A stretch of 64,000 nt of DNA from Cyanobacteria bacterium SIG29. GTDB taxonomy: Bacteria > Cyanobacteriota > Vampirovibrionia > Gastranaerophilales > Gastranaerophilaceae. Shown in pieces: positions 46,246 to 55,398 of this stretch. The notes beneath the pieces were generated by a model that made no database searches, was not told the origin of the DNA, and saw nothing but the letters and a program-made list of their open reading frames with translations. A program made the position numbers and the translations under genes. The stretch is taken from assembly GCA_015152515.1 (NCBI GenBank), contig SUTV01000002.1, positions 1 to 64,000 of the forward strand, given 5' to 3'. The stretch's first letter is position 1; the number at the start of each line of letters is the position of its first letter.

Positions 46246-47009
46246 TGAAAGAACAGTTCACAACAAATGTTATAAATTTAAAATCTTATAACCTAAGCGA
46301 AGCTGATAAAATTATCCTTATGTACTCTAAAGAAAAGGGTCTAATTAAAGGTGTAGCAAAAGGCTTAAAAAAAACTACCAGTAAACTTGGTGGCAGAATG
46401 GATATGCTTGTTGCAAACAAATTAATGATTAACAAAGGAAAAACCCTTGATACTATTTGCCAAGCAGAAGCTTTAAATACTTTCTTTAACCTTCGAAATG
46501 ATATGGATAAATTATTTTATGCAATGTATGCAAGCGAAATAATTTCTAATTTTGGAAGCGAAAATGACCCAAATTCAGAAGAAATATACAATTTATTTTA
46601 TTCTCTTTTGGATAAACTTTCACAAGCAAAAACAAAAGAAAATATACTATTAAATATAATAAAATTCCAGCTAAAAATAATGGATATAACAGGCTATTCA
46701 ATAGAATTAAACGACTGTGTAAAATGTTTAAAAGAACCAAATTCAGAAGAAATATATTTTTCTATAGAACAAGGTGGAATTCTTTGCAAAGATTGTTCAA
46801 CTGACCTTTGCAAAAAAATAAAAATTCCTAAAAAAATAATAGAATTTTTAAACACAATGCTACAATCTGATTTTGAAACAAAAACAAAATATGATGATTT
46901 AATGACAGAAAAAATTGGAGATATCTGCATTAATCTACTAAAAAATTATATTGAATATTATTCGCCAAAAAAATTTAAAACAACACAAATGTTAGAAAGT
47001 ATAAGGTAA
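46245..47009 (+). CDS. recO: DNA repair protein RecO
   Basis: A 254-residue RecO. N-terminal OB fold (SEADKIILMYSKEKGLIKGVAKGLKK in parts), a helical C-terminal region with a four-cysteine zinc site, CVKC near 164-167 and CKDC near 186-189. It anneals SSB-coated DNA and loads RecA with RecR. It is translationally coupled to pilT (ATG overlaps TAA). Confidence 0.92.
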   Translation: MKEQFTTNVINLKSYNLSEADKIILMYSKEKGLIKGVAKGLKKTTSKLGGRMDMLVANKLMINKGKTLDTICQAEALNTFFNLRNDMDKLFYAMYASEIISNFGSENDPNSEEIYNLFYSLLDKLSQAKTKENILLNIIKFQLKIMDITGYSIELNDCVKCLKEPNSEEIYFSIEQGGILCKDCSTDLCKKIKIPKKIIEFLNTMLQSDFETKTKYDDLMTEKIGDICINLLKNYIEYYSPKKFKTTQMLESIR

Positions 47010-47012
47010 ATT

Positions 47013-47657
47013 ATGAATATTGCAGACTACATTGAACACACACTTTTAAAACAAGATGCAACAAAAGAAGATTTAAATAAACTTCTATCAGAAGCTAAAA
47101 CATATAAATTTAAAGGTGTTTGCGTAAATGGAAATTATGTAAAAACTGCAAAAGAATATCTAAAAGACACCAATGTAAAAGTTGTAACTGTTGTTGGATT
47201 TCCATTAGGTGCATGCCTGAGCGAAGTTAAAGCATTTGAAACAACAAAAGCCATAGAAGATGGCGCAGACGAAATCGATATGGTAATAAATGTTTCATCA
47301 ATAAAAGATAAAAATTTTGAATATACTCAAAAAGATATTGAAACAGTAAAAAAAGCCTGTGGAAATATTCCTTTAAAAGTAATTATAGAAACAGACCTTT
47401 TGACAAAAGAAGAAATAATAAAAGCATGTGAAATTATCATTAAAGCTGGTGCTGATTTTGCAAAAACCTCAACAGGATTTGTAAAAAATGGAGTAGGGGC
47501 AAAAGTTGAAGACATAAAACTAATGCACGAAACACTAAAAAATAGCACTGTAAAAATTAAAGCTTCTGGCGGAATAAAAGATAGAGAAAAAGCTTTAGCT
47601 TTAATTGAAGCAGGAGCACTAAGACTAGGAACTAGTTCTGGCGTAGAACTAACATAA
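47013..47657 (+). CDS. deoC: Deoxyribose-phosphate aldolase
   Basis: A 214-residue DeoC (TIM barrel). The Schiff-base lysine is K151 in GADFAKTSTGF, the second essential lysine K183 in VKIKASGG, and D89 in DEIDMVINV. It splits 2-deoxyribose-5-phosphate into glyceraldehyde-3-phosphate and acetaldehyde. It lies 3 bp after recO and converges on the next gene with a 9-bp 3' overlap. Confidence 0.96.
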   Translation: MNIADYIEHTLLKQDATKEDLNKLLSEAKTYKFKGVCVNGNYVKTAKEYLKDTNVKVVTVVGFPLGACLSEVKAFETTKAIEDGADEIDMVINVSSIKDKNFEYTQKDIETVKKACGNIPLKVIIETDLLTKEEIIKACEIIIKAGADFAKTSTGFVKNGVGAKVEDIKLMHETLKNSTVKIKASGGIKDREKALALIEAGALRLGTSSGVELT

Positions 47658-48032
47658 TCCTTCTTTAACTAATTCTTCTAAAGACTTTGGAGGAGAAGGT
47701 ATAGGTCTTGCTGTTTTACTTTTTTCTGCCACAAGTTCTGCAGCTTTTTTCAATTTAGAATACTTTATATTTCGTTTCATAGCAAAATATAAAATATCAG
47801 CAGCTATAACAACTGCAAGGCAACATCCTACTGCAGTTTTAACCCTTTTTGCTTGAATTTCAAACTTATCTTTTTCTGAAATCTTTTCTTTTGGGGTTAC
47901 AACATTATTTGTAATTGCAGGAATTTTCTTTCCAGCTAAAACACAATCAAGCACATTAGTACCTTTAGAAGCACCTTGTGATTTAAAACTATAATTCATT
48001 GTATTTACAGAGGGAGAGAATGAAACTTGCAT
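47649..48032 (-). CDS. Small single-helix membrane protein, unknown function
   Basis: 127 residues. The first ~20 contain MNYSFKSQG, resembling the SFKG tag of other proteins here. A hydrophobic helix lies at ~66-87 (VGCCLAVVIAADILYFAM), followed by a charged tail. It ends the minus-strand cluster, 11 bp after the GH13 gene, and overlaps the 3' end of deoC by 9 bp. No family recognised. Confidence 0.72.
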   Translation of the reverse strand: MQVSFSPSVNTMNYSFKSQGASKGTNVLDCVLAGKKIPAITNNVVTPKEKISEKDKFEIQAKRVKTAVGCCLAVVIAADILYFAMKRNIKYSKLKKAAELVAEKSKTARPIPSPPKSLEELVKEGLC

Positions 48033-48043
48033 TTTAAAAACCT

Positions 48044-49789
48044 TTATTTTTGTTTTAAAACATCTAATCCAGAAGACTCAATATTTGGAGTATCTATTTC
48101 AAACATATGAATTCTTCCAGGTCCTAAGTCAGCAATTAATTTTCCATTTGAAGTTTGGAATTCACTGTTTTCACCATAAGATTTAAATAAGTTAGAAATT
48201 CTTTGGCTAGCTTTTAAACCAGGAATTTCAACAGCACCAGCTTGTCTAGCATTAACATCTCTATTTGCAACAACAACAAGAGTTTTACCATTTAAATGAC
48301 GAGCAAATGCTATAATTTGGTCATTCTTATTTCCATCAGCATAAAGAGGAATATAAGAACCTTTAGTTAAAATATCGTGATATTTTGGATTATTTCTAAC
48401 TTCTAAAGTATTTTGCATAAAATCACCACATTCTGGATGATCACCAATTAATGGTCTAGAGAAGTTGAAAATATCAGGTCTTCCTTTATGAACAGTACAT
48501 TCATTAGAATCTGTATCTGTTTGTTCATCAGTTGTACCTTCAAAATCATATAAATAATCATCACCTGTTTGATATCCATCAAAATAATATGGATTTAACA
48601 TTGGAAGAGTTGCTTGTAAACCAGAAACTAGGTTTGTAAATGTAACACCACCATGATTCATAATAGAAATATCATCATGAGTACCAAATGAACCAATTAA
48701 AGATTTACCAGCTTCTAAATTTTGTGACATATCTATATTTTCTTTAACATATTTATGTAATTCATCAGCTTTTGTCCATTCATGGAAAATATGATATTGA
48801 CCATAATAGCTATCAAATCCAGCTCTTAAAGAATCTTCTGGTCTATCATAGTTCATATTTAATTGAGGAGAAGCATCTTCATATGTATAGCTTTCAGCTA
48901 ACCATGCAAATTCTGGGTCTCTTTGTCTTGAATAATTAATTAAAATATCCCAGAATTGAGTTGGTTTTGTTCTGGCAACATCACTACGAATACCATCAAC
49001 ACCAACATCAATACATAAATCTACAAAGTCTTTATGCATTTGTAATAATTCAGGATTTAATTCTTTTTTTGTTTCATCCTTCCAAGGAGAGAACATTCTA
49101 ATATCATTCCAACCTTGAGGTGTTTTTGGAGTGCCATCTTTTTCAAAAGCCATTAACTCTGGTCGAGCTAAGAATAAATCATAAGAAGCACAACTTGGTA
49201 AGTCTAACATTACGCTGATACCACGTTTGTGACATTCATCACAAAAAGCTTTAAATTCTTCTTTCACAGTTCTTGGATCGTTTGGATCATCTAAAGCTGG
49301 GTCTATTTTTAAGAAATCTTCTGGAGCATAAACACTACCTGCTGTACCCATAGCATTTGATTTACCAGGAGGGTTTACAGGAAGAACGTGAAGAGTATTA
49401 ATACCCAATTTTTTCATTTCATCAAGTCTTTTAACAGCGTTATTAAATGTACCTCTAATATCGCCTTCTCTTAAAAGTTCATTTCCTGTTTTATTTTCAG
49501 CACCAAAATTTCTGATAATAACACCCATAATTGTTGCATCATTATTTAAAAATTTTGTTCTTAAATTATTTTTATAATCTGTTGGAGCTTGTGTTGCATT
49601 ATTATTTACAGCACTAACTCTAGTTGCAGCAACTAATCCTTGATTTTGCAAGAAACGTTCTAATACATTTGAGCCTAAAGGTGAAACTTGTCTAGCTTGA
49701 GCATTATTTACAACAGCAACAGGCTCTGGTGCTTTTTGTACCGGAGTTGTTGGAGCTATTGGAACGTATCTATCAATATAATTAGCCAT
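48044..49789 (-). CDS. Cytoplasmic GH13-family glycoside hydrolase or transferase
   Basis: 581 residues. After a ~75-residue Pro/Ala/Asn-rich N-terminus, a GH13 barrel runs ~85-560. Region II GVDGIRSDVAR gives nucleophile D270; region III AWLAES gives acid/base E299; region IV GSFGTHDDIS gives H371/D372. Region I DLPSCAS keeps D196 but lacks the usual Asn-His. No signal peptide, so it should act inside the cell on alpha-glucans or maltooligosaccharides; whether it hydrolyses, transfers or isomerises is unclear. The N-terminal 24 residues resemble those of the upstream 775-residue protein, with which it overlaps by 8 bp. Confidence 0.87.
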   Translation of the reverse strand: MANYIDRYVPIAPTTPVQKAPEPVAVVNNAQARQVSPLGSNVLERFLQNQGLVAATRVSAVNNNATQAPTDYKNNLRTKFLNNDATIMGVIIRNFGAENKTGNELLREGDIRGTFNNAVKRLDEMKKLGINTLHVLPVNPPGKSNAMGTAGSVYAPEDFLKIDPALDDPNDPRTVKEEFKAFCDECHKRGISVMLDLPSCASYDLFLARPELMAFEKDGTPKTPQGWNDIRMFSPWKDETKKELNPELLQMHKDFVDLCIDVGVDGIRSDVARTKPTQFWDILINYSRQRDPEFAWLAESYTYEDASPQLNMNYDRPEDSLRAGFDSYYGQYHIFHEWTKADELHKYVKENIDMSQNLEAGKSLIGSFGTHDDISIMNHGGVTFTNLVSGLQATLPMLNPYYFDGYQTGDDYLYDFEGTTDEQTDTDSNECTVHKGRPDIFNFSRPLIGDHPECGDFMQNTLEVRNNPKYHDILTKGSYIPLYADGNKNDQIIAFARHLNGKTLVVVANRDVNARQAGAVEIPGLKASQRISNLFKSYGENSEFQTSNGKLIADLGPGRIHMFEIDTPNIESSGLDVLKQK

Positions 49790-52109
49790 TTAATTTTTTG
49801 CTTTCTTCTTCAACTTGTTTTTCCATTTTACCTTTTCTGCCGATTGCAAGACCAGCAACAAGTGTTACCGCAGTTAAACCTGCCATCACGCCACCAAAGA
49901 TTTTTAACCATTTTTGAGAATTATATGTTTGTCTAGCAACATCTTGAACTAAAGTTTTAATTGGTTTTCCAGCTAAGTTATTTCTTTCAATTGCATTAGC
50001 AGAACTTGTTACACCATTAACTGTTCTTCTAGCCAATTCAGGAGTCATTGAATTTTGCCAATCTGCAACTTTAGACATAAATGTTTGTTTATAACCATTA
50101 AATCCTTTAACTAAAGTTTTAGCTTGTGCTCCACCAACTTTGCTTCTTAATGCTGCTTCAATTGTATCATCAACACTGCCAAACATTGTTTTCATAACAG
50201 CTTTATATTCGGCTTCTGTTAATTCGAAACCTGCGCTCTTTAATTTTTCAACATAATCTGTTGTTGTTGCATTTAAAACTAAATCTTTACAAGCTTTAGT
50301 TAATTTTTTAATAGTTGCTTTATCTGCTGATTTGCCAACTTCGCCTAATGCTGAAGTTAATTGTTGTTCAAAAGTACCATTACCAATTCGTTTATATAAT
50401 TCTAATGATTGAAGTAATCTGTAGAAAGAAGATTGAGCACCTAATGCGCGTTCTTTTGCGTTTACATCAATTACATTTTTAATAGTACCTCTATTTACAC
50501 CAGAAGCGAATTTCTTAGCTAAATCTTCAAAATTATTTGCTTGAAGAGCTCTAAATGCATCATCACTTAATGAAGTAGTTTTTTCTTGAACCATTGAAAT
50601 AAAATCACTACCTGTTTTTACTTCATAATCACCAATTAATTTCATTAATTGAGCTACTACATCATCATATTTATCACTTCCAGCTAAAGCTTCTAATTTA
50701 GTTTGTAAAACACCAACATTACCATCTGCTAAAGCTTTTAATTCTTTGCTATTTAAATTTAATGATTTAATTAATTTATCACATACTCTAGTCCATTGAT
50801 TAGCAATATAAGTTCCAGATTTATCACCAACTCTTGCATCAATAAATCTATCTAAAATTTGTTTGTTTTGAGTGAAACCACCAAGAGATGCGTATAATGA
50901 TCTAATTTGACCTGAAACTTGCCCAACGCTTTTTTGTTGAGATGTTTTAGAAGCAGTTTCTAAAGTTCTCAATAATGAGCTTGCCATTTTCTTTTGAGCT
51001 GGTTTACCTGTTGCTCCAGCTTGAGAAAGAATTGTAGCAACACTCTTTAATGAACCATCAGCCATTGCTTTATCTAATAATGCTTTTTGCTCTGCTGTTA
51101 ATGAAGCAATTAAATTAGCTGGGATTTTATTTTGCAATGCACGAGTAATAAATTCTTCGTTAATTTTAAGTGGTTCTTTAATTGATAAAATTTGATTTTT
51201 TAATGCTTCTTGAATACTTGCAGCATTTGTACGGCCTCCAATTAATGATGAAAGCTTAGTAGCCATTTTATCATCAATAACATCATCGGCATGTTCTTTT
51301 AAGAATTTTTCTAAAGCTTTATCTGCTCTTGATTGTTTTAATCTTGAAATGAAACCAACAGTTCCATTTTTTAAAGCATTTTCAGAAGATTTTAATTCAA
51401 TAGCTTCAATCGCATTATTGATTGGTTTTTCTAATCTATTACAAGCTAAAGCACTCATTACAGGTGTTGCAATACCAGCTGTCATCATCCATAATGTATT
51501 GCCTTGTACTGCAGTCTTTTTAGCTCTTTGTTTAATAAAACTGTCTCTATCAGGTAAATTTTCAGCTACGCCAAGTTTTTTACCCATTTTATCTAAATCT
51601 TCTCTAGAATATAAATCAGTTAAATCATATTGTGGGTCTTGATGTAACATCTTTTTACGACCTTGAGAGTCTATATATTTTTGATGAATATCAACACCAG
51701 TTCTTGCTTTTATAGGTGCTTGAATTGCTAATTTTGGCCATAATGACATTGAAGCAAAGAAAGTACCAAAACCTACAAATTCCATTGCTTTACTTAATTT
51801 TAATGGATTTTTAACAAATAAATAAGTAGCTAAAGCAAGTGAACCAAGCTTCATTGCTACATCATTAATTCTACCTAATTCATGGTCATTAGCTTTACCT
51901 TTAGCAGCTCTACCAATATTAACAACATCTTGTTTTAAATCTTTTGCATATTCAATTGGTGAACCAAAAATTCTTGATGGTAATAATTTAGCTTTATCAT
52001 CAAGTGGTTTAATTTTTCCCTCGCTATTAAAAGTAAAAGCAGGAAGTGGAGCCGGTTTAACCGGACTAATAGGCTGATTTGCAATGTATTTATTTAATAC
52101 GTTTGTCAT
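49782..52109 (-). CDS. Large helical membrane protein, unknown function
   Basis: 775 residues, almost all alpha-helical. Hydrophobic segments at ~88-125 and ~205-225, and a C-terminal helix ~748-766 (VMAGLTAVTLVAGLAIG). Residues ~85-230 share a module with the neighbouring 345-residue protein (PIKARTGVDIHQKY; KLGVAEN). The ~500-residue middle is soluble, Ala/Lys-rich and repetitive. The first 22 residues resemble those of the GH13 protein. Order: 345-residue gene, this gene, GH13, with 1-bp gap and 8-bp overlap. No known family recognised. Confidence 0.82.
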   Translation of the reverse strand: MTNVLNKYIANQPISPVKPAPLPAFTFNSEGKIKPLDDKAKLLPSRIFGSPIEYAKDLKQDVVNIGRAAKGKANDHELGRINDVAMKLGSLALATYLFVKNPLKLSKAMEFVGFGTFFASMSLWPKLAIQAPIKARTGVDIHQKYIDSQGRKKMLHQDPQYDLTDLYSREDLDKMGKKLGVAENLPDRDSFIKQRAKKTAVQGNTLWMMTAGIATPVMSALACNRLEKPINNAIEAIELKSSENALKNGTVGFISRLKQSRADKALEKFLKEHADDVIDDKMATKLSSLIGGRTNAASIQEALKNQILSIKEPLKINEEFITRALQNKIPANLIASLTAEQKALLDKAMADGSLKSVATILSQAGATGKPAQKKMASSLLRTLETASKTSQQKSVGQVSGQIRSLYASLGGFTQNKQILDRFIDARVGDKSGTYIANQWTRVCDKLIKSLNLNSKELKALADGNVGVLQTKLEALAGSDKYDDVVAQLMKLIGDYEVKTGSDFISMVQEKTTSLSDDAFRALQANNFEDLAKKFASGVNRGTIKNVIDVNAKERALGAQSSFYRLLQSLELYKRIGNGTFEQQLTSALGEVGKSADKATIKKLTKACKDLVLNATTTDYVEKLKSAGFELTEAEYKAVMKTMFGSVDDTIEAALRSKVGGAQAKTLVKGFNGYKQTFMSKVADWQNSMTPELARRTVNGVTSSANAIERNNLAGKPIKTLVQDVARQTYNSQKWLKIFGGVMAGLTAVTLVAGLAIGRKGKMEKQVEEESKKLNG

Positions 52110-52110
52110 C

Positions 52111-53148
52111 CTAACACACTACCTTTTCTTTACCATTTTCAAACAGCGAAGTTGCTGCTTGAGTTTTTGAGCTCTTATCTTTATTAAAGTCAAAAAGTGT
52201 CATGAAATTGCCTAATAAAGTAACACCAACAGCTGCACCAAGTAGTCCTCTACCCGCATATTTAGTAACTTTATCAGGATGATTTACAAATTCTTTACAA
52301 CTTCTTACAAAAGCAGAACCGAAATCTTTTACGATATTTTTGCTTAATTTTAAGTTTTCCCATGGTTTTTGCATTGATAATGCAACTGCAGTACCTGCCC
52401 ATAAATAAGAAGCTAAAGTAGAAAATACTTTTGTTTGTATAAGTTTTTCTTTAATTTTTGGTTTTACTTTTTGGTCAGAATGGTCTAAATCACCATTTGC
52501 AACACCCATTTTATCTGCAACTTTATTAAAGTATGCATTTCTTTCTTCACCATAATATTCATTGTTATACAATAAATCCCAACGTGGGAAATCTACGCTT
52601 TCAAAAACCTTATGATATTCATGTGTAACTAAATTATCTTTATTACCTTCTTCTGGTAATTCATATACTACTTTTTTATATGGAAGATTAACATCAATAC
52701 CATGCTTCCATTTAACAGGAACTTCAATTAATTTTTTAGAAAGAGTTTTAGCTACGCCGTAAGCCGCAACACCAATACCCATCTTCTTGCCAAGTTTTAA
52801 TGCATTTACTGCATCAGGCGTATTGAAGAATTTTGCAGCAAGATTGAATACACCAATCATCATTGCACTACCGGTCAAATATGGAACCATTCCCATTGTT
52901 AAAAACTCATAGAAATTGGCGTTTTTACTACCACTTAAACCTTTTTTGGGATATGTTGTACATGCTTTAGAAAACTTATCTGCTGTAATTTTCAAGCTAG
53001 TTGAAATTGGGCGTTTTGCCTTTTCTTCAGCCATTACATAGTCGTGGTTCTCACACTTACTTTTCTTTTCTTTTTTTTCGCCAAAGAAAGCCGGTGTAGA
53101 TAACCTATTATTAATGTTTTGACCTTGTACCCCTACTTTGTAGACCAT
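52111..53148 (-). CDS. Membrane protein sharing a module with its neighbour, unknown function
   Basis: 345 residues. The N-terminus has STPAFFGEKKEKK, the tag seen also in the DExH helicase. Hydrophobic segments ~85-108, ~122-137, ~240-260 and ~300-318. Residues ~95-270 align with residues ~85-230 of the next protein: PVKWKHGIDVNLPY against PIKARTGVDIHQKY, ADKMGVANGDL against GKKLGVAENL, then a hydrophobic segment and KPWENL against KPINN. It starts the cluster; RBS GAGGAA. No family recognised. Confidence 0.8.
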   Translation of the reverse strand: MVYKVGVQGQNINNRLSTPAFFGEKKEKKSKCENHDYVMAEEKAKRPISTSLKITADKFSKACTTYPKKGLSGSKNANFYEFLTMGMVPYLTGSAMMIGVFNLAAKFFNTPDAVNALKLGKKMGIGVAAYGVAKTLSKKLIEVPVKWKHGIDVNLPYKKVVYELPEEGNKDNLVTHEYHKVFESVDFPRWDLLYNNEYYGEERNAYFNKVADKMGVANGDLDHSDQKVKPKIKEKLIQTKVFSTLASYLWAGTAVALSMQKPWENLKLSKNIVKDFGSAFVRSCKEFVNHPDKVTKYAGRGLLGAAVGVTLLGNFMTLFDFNKDKSSKTQAATSLFENGKEKVVC

Positions 53149-53394
53149 TGTTCCTCACAGATGAATACCTGTAAACATAAGTTTCCTAAAACAATATTGT
53201 TGCCACATGAATTAACTATTTTTCAAAAATTTTACATATCTTAACAAGATTTTATACACACTTTTAAACAATATTCTTGCTAAAAACAAAGTAAAATTAT
53301 ACAATACTTTTTGTAGATAACTATTTAGTAATAAAACTTTTTATTCCTATCGCAAATTATTTACAAGCATTACCCAAATTAAGGAGAACCCAAA

Positions 53395-53664
53395 ATGTAC
53401 GAAGACGAAAAGCTTATTTGCGAAGATTGTGGAAGTGAATTTGTGTTTAGCGCAGGCGAACAAGAATTTTACGCACAAAGAGGACTTGTTAACAAGCCAA
53501 AACGTTGCCCTGAATGCAGAAAAGTCAGAAGACAAAAAAATAGAAAAAAACTTTATGAAGTAACTTGTTCTAAATGTGGATGTCAAACAAAAGTTCCATT
53601 TAAACCAATCGAAGGAAAAGAAGTTTATTGTAAAGATTGCTACGCAGCAACAAAACAAGTTTAA
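53395..53664 (+). CDS. Zinc-ribbon protein with two CxxC pairs twice over
   Basis: 89 residues with four CxxC-like knuckles: CEDC (near 9-12), CPEC (near 38-41), CSKC (near 60-63) and CKDC (near 80-83), the latter two as CxxC-x16-CxxC, as in the CxxC-x17-CxxC small-protein family. RCPECRKVRRQKNRKK is a basic linker able to contact nucleic acid. Expected cytoplasmic. AAGGAG precedes the ATG, and a bidirectional terminator follows. Precise role unknown. Confidence 0.82.
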   Translation: MYEDEKLICEDCGSEFVFSAGEQEFYAQRGLVNKPKRCPECRKVRRQKNRKKLYEVTCSKCGCQTKVPFKPIEGKEVYCKDCYAATKQV

Positions 53665-53687
53665 AATTTATAAGTATAAATTTATAC

Positions 53688-53720
53688 AAAAAAGAGAGGC
53701 TATTAAGCCTCTCTTTTTTA
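53688..53720. terminator. Bidirectional terminator after the zinc-ribbon gene
   Basis: AAAGAGAGGC pairs with GCCTCTCTTT (10 bp, 6-base loop), flanked by A and T runs on each strand. It separates the zinc-ribbon gene and the convergent Gly/Ser peptide gene. Confidence 0.9.
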
Positions 53721-53734
53721 TATTTTATTTTTTA

Positions 53735-53947
53735 TTATGCAATTGCAGAGAAAGATCCACAAGATGAAGATGTTGATGATGAAGTTGAACCACCAGTTGA
53801 TGAATAAGCTACACTACCAGCAGTTTCACCACCATATGATGTACCATTGTACGCAATGCTTCCAGCTGTTTCGCCACCTTTTGGAACAGAAAATACTGTT
53901 GATGAGATTACATTACATATTAATGAAACTGAATTTGAAGAACCCAT
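53735..53947 (-). CDS. Gly/Ser-rich small protein with a duplicated motif
   Basis: 70 residues. A near-perfect 10-residue motif is repeated, GGETAGSIAY at 24-33 and GGETAGSVAY at 39-48, followed by a Ser/Thr/Gly run (49-62) and the end CGSFSAIA. No signal peptide or long helix; two cysteines (C11, C63). AGGAG with 6-nt spacing supports translation, and its own terminator follows. It might be a precursor peptide or a surface-associated protein; no modifying enzyme is adjacent. Family unknown. Confidence 0.62.
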   Translation of the reverse strand: MGSSNSVSLICNVISSTVFSVPKGGETAGSIAYNGTSYGGETAGSVAYSSTGGSTSSSTSSSCGSFSAIA

Positions 53948-54117
53948 TATCTGCTCCTAATATCTTGTTTGTGTCTTACATCTATATAAAAACATTTAAA
54001 AATATCCAAATTCAAAGAAACTTTGTTTTGTTACATTTCTTAACCATGTAATTTAAAGATGTAATTTCGTCTGGATTATGGTTTAATTGTTCTATATTAA
54101 AACAAGTCGGAGAATTT

Positions 54118-55389
54118 ATGAAAGCACTAAAAGTCGGAATCATTGGTTTCGGTACAGTTGGTACCGGTGTTTATAATGTCTTACAAGGCTTTAAAGACAT
54201 TACAATTGAAAAAATTGCAGTAAAAAACATCAATAAAAAAAGAAATATTGATAATTTCGATGAAAATTTATTAACAGACAACCCATACGAAATTGTTAAT
54301 AATCCTGAAATTGATGTTGTTATAGAAGTTGCAGGCGGAGTAAATCCAACTTTTGACATTTTAAAAACCGCAATAAAAAATGGAAAACACATTGTAACAG
54401 CAAACAAAGAACTTTTAGCTAAAAATGGTAGCGAATTATTTGCACTAGCTAAAGAAAATAACATTATCATTCTTTATGAAGCAGCTGTTGCTGGTGGTAT
54501 TCCTATTATAATGCCAATTAAAACCATTTTATGTGCCAATAAAATAACTAAAATTGCAGCTATTTTAAACGGAACAACAAATTATATTTTAACTAAAATG
54601 GCAGAAAAAGAACTATCTTATGATGTTGCATTAAAACAAGCTCAAGATTTAGGTTATGCAGAAACAGACCCAACAGGTGATGTTGAAGGCTTTGATGCTG
54701 CTTATAAAATTTCAATATTATCAACTATTTCTTTCAACAAAAAAGTTGATATTAATAAAATTTATAGAGAAGGTATTACAAAAATCACAGCGGATGATAT
54801 AAAATCAGCAAAAGCTTTGGGCTATACTATAAAACTTATTGCGATGGGACAAGTTTTAGAAGATGGAAAAATAGATGTTAGAGTTCATCCAATGCTTGTT
54901 TCTAAAAAACATTTATTGGCAAAAATTGATAACGCAACAAATTCAATTATGCTATCTGGAAAACCAGTTGGAGATTTAGTTTTAACAGGTGCAGGTGCAG
55001 GTTCTGAACCAACAGCAAGTTCTGTTGTAGGTGATTTACTTGTTTTAGCATCAGAACTTGAAGCATCAAACAAACCAATTCCACAAGCAATTTGTAACCA
55101 CGACCAAGTTGCAGAACAAATTTCTATTGGTGACACATATAATGAATATTATATTTCTATAAATGCAACAAATAACCCTGGAGCTATTGGCGTAGTTGGT
55201 ACAATTTGTGGCAAAAATAATATTAATATTTCAACAATAATGCAAAACGGAATTAACGAAGATAATACAGCAGAAATTGTTGTTATTACAGAATTAAGCA
55301 AAGAATCAGATATACAAAATGCATTAAATGAACTTGTAAAATCCGAATGTATAAATAAAATAGATAACCTATTAAGAGTAATGAATTAG
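54118..55389 (+). CDS. hom: Homoserine dehydrogenase
   Basis: 423 residues. Rossmann fold with GFGTVGTGV (10-18), catalytic domain with TANKELLAKNG, AGGIPII and NGTTNYILTKM, and a C-terminal ACT domain (~345-423; NPGAIGVVGTICGKNN), the usual threonine-feedback site. It reduces aspartate-semialdehyde to homoserine. GGAG precedes the ATG. It is 9 bp before thrC; thrB is not here. Confidence 0.96.
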   Translation: MKALKVGIIGFGTVGTGVYNVLQGFKDITIEKIAVKNINKKRNIDNFDENLLTDNPYEIVNNPEIDVVIEVAGGVNPTFDILKTAIKNGKHIVTANKELLAKNGSELFALAKENNIIILYEAAVAGGIPIIMPIKTILCANKITKIAAILNGTTNYILTKMAEKELSYDVALKQAQDLGYAETDPTGDVEGFDAAYKISILSTISFNKKVDINKIYREGITKITADDIKSAKALGYTIKLIAMGQVLEDGKIDVRVHPMLVSKKHLLAKIDNATNSIMLSGKPVGDLVLTGAGAGSEPTASSVVGDLLVLASELEASNKPIPQAICNHDQVAEQISIGDTYNEYYISINATNNPGAIGVVGTICGKNNINISTIMQNGINEDNTAEIVVITELSKESDIQNALNELVKSECINKIDNLLRVMN

Positions 55390-55398
55390 GAGGCTTTT

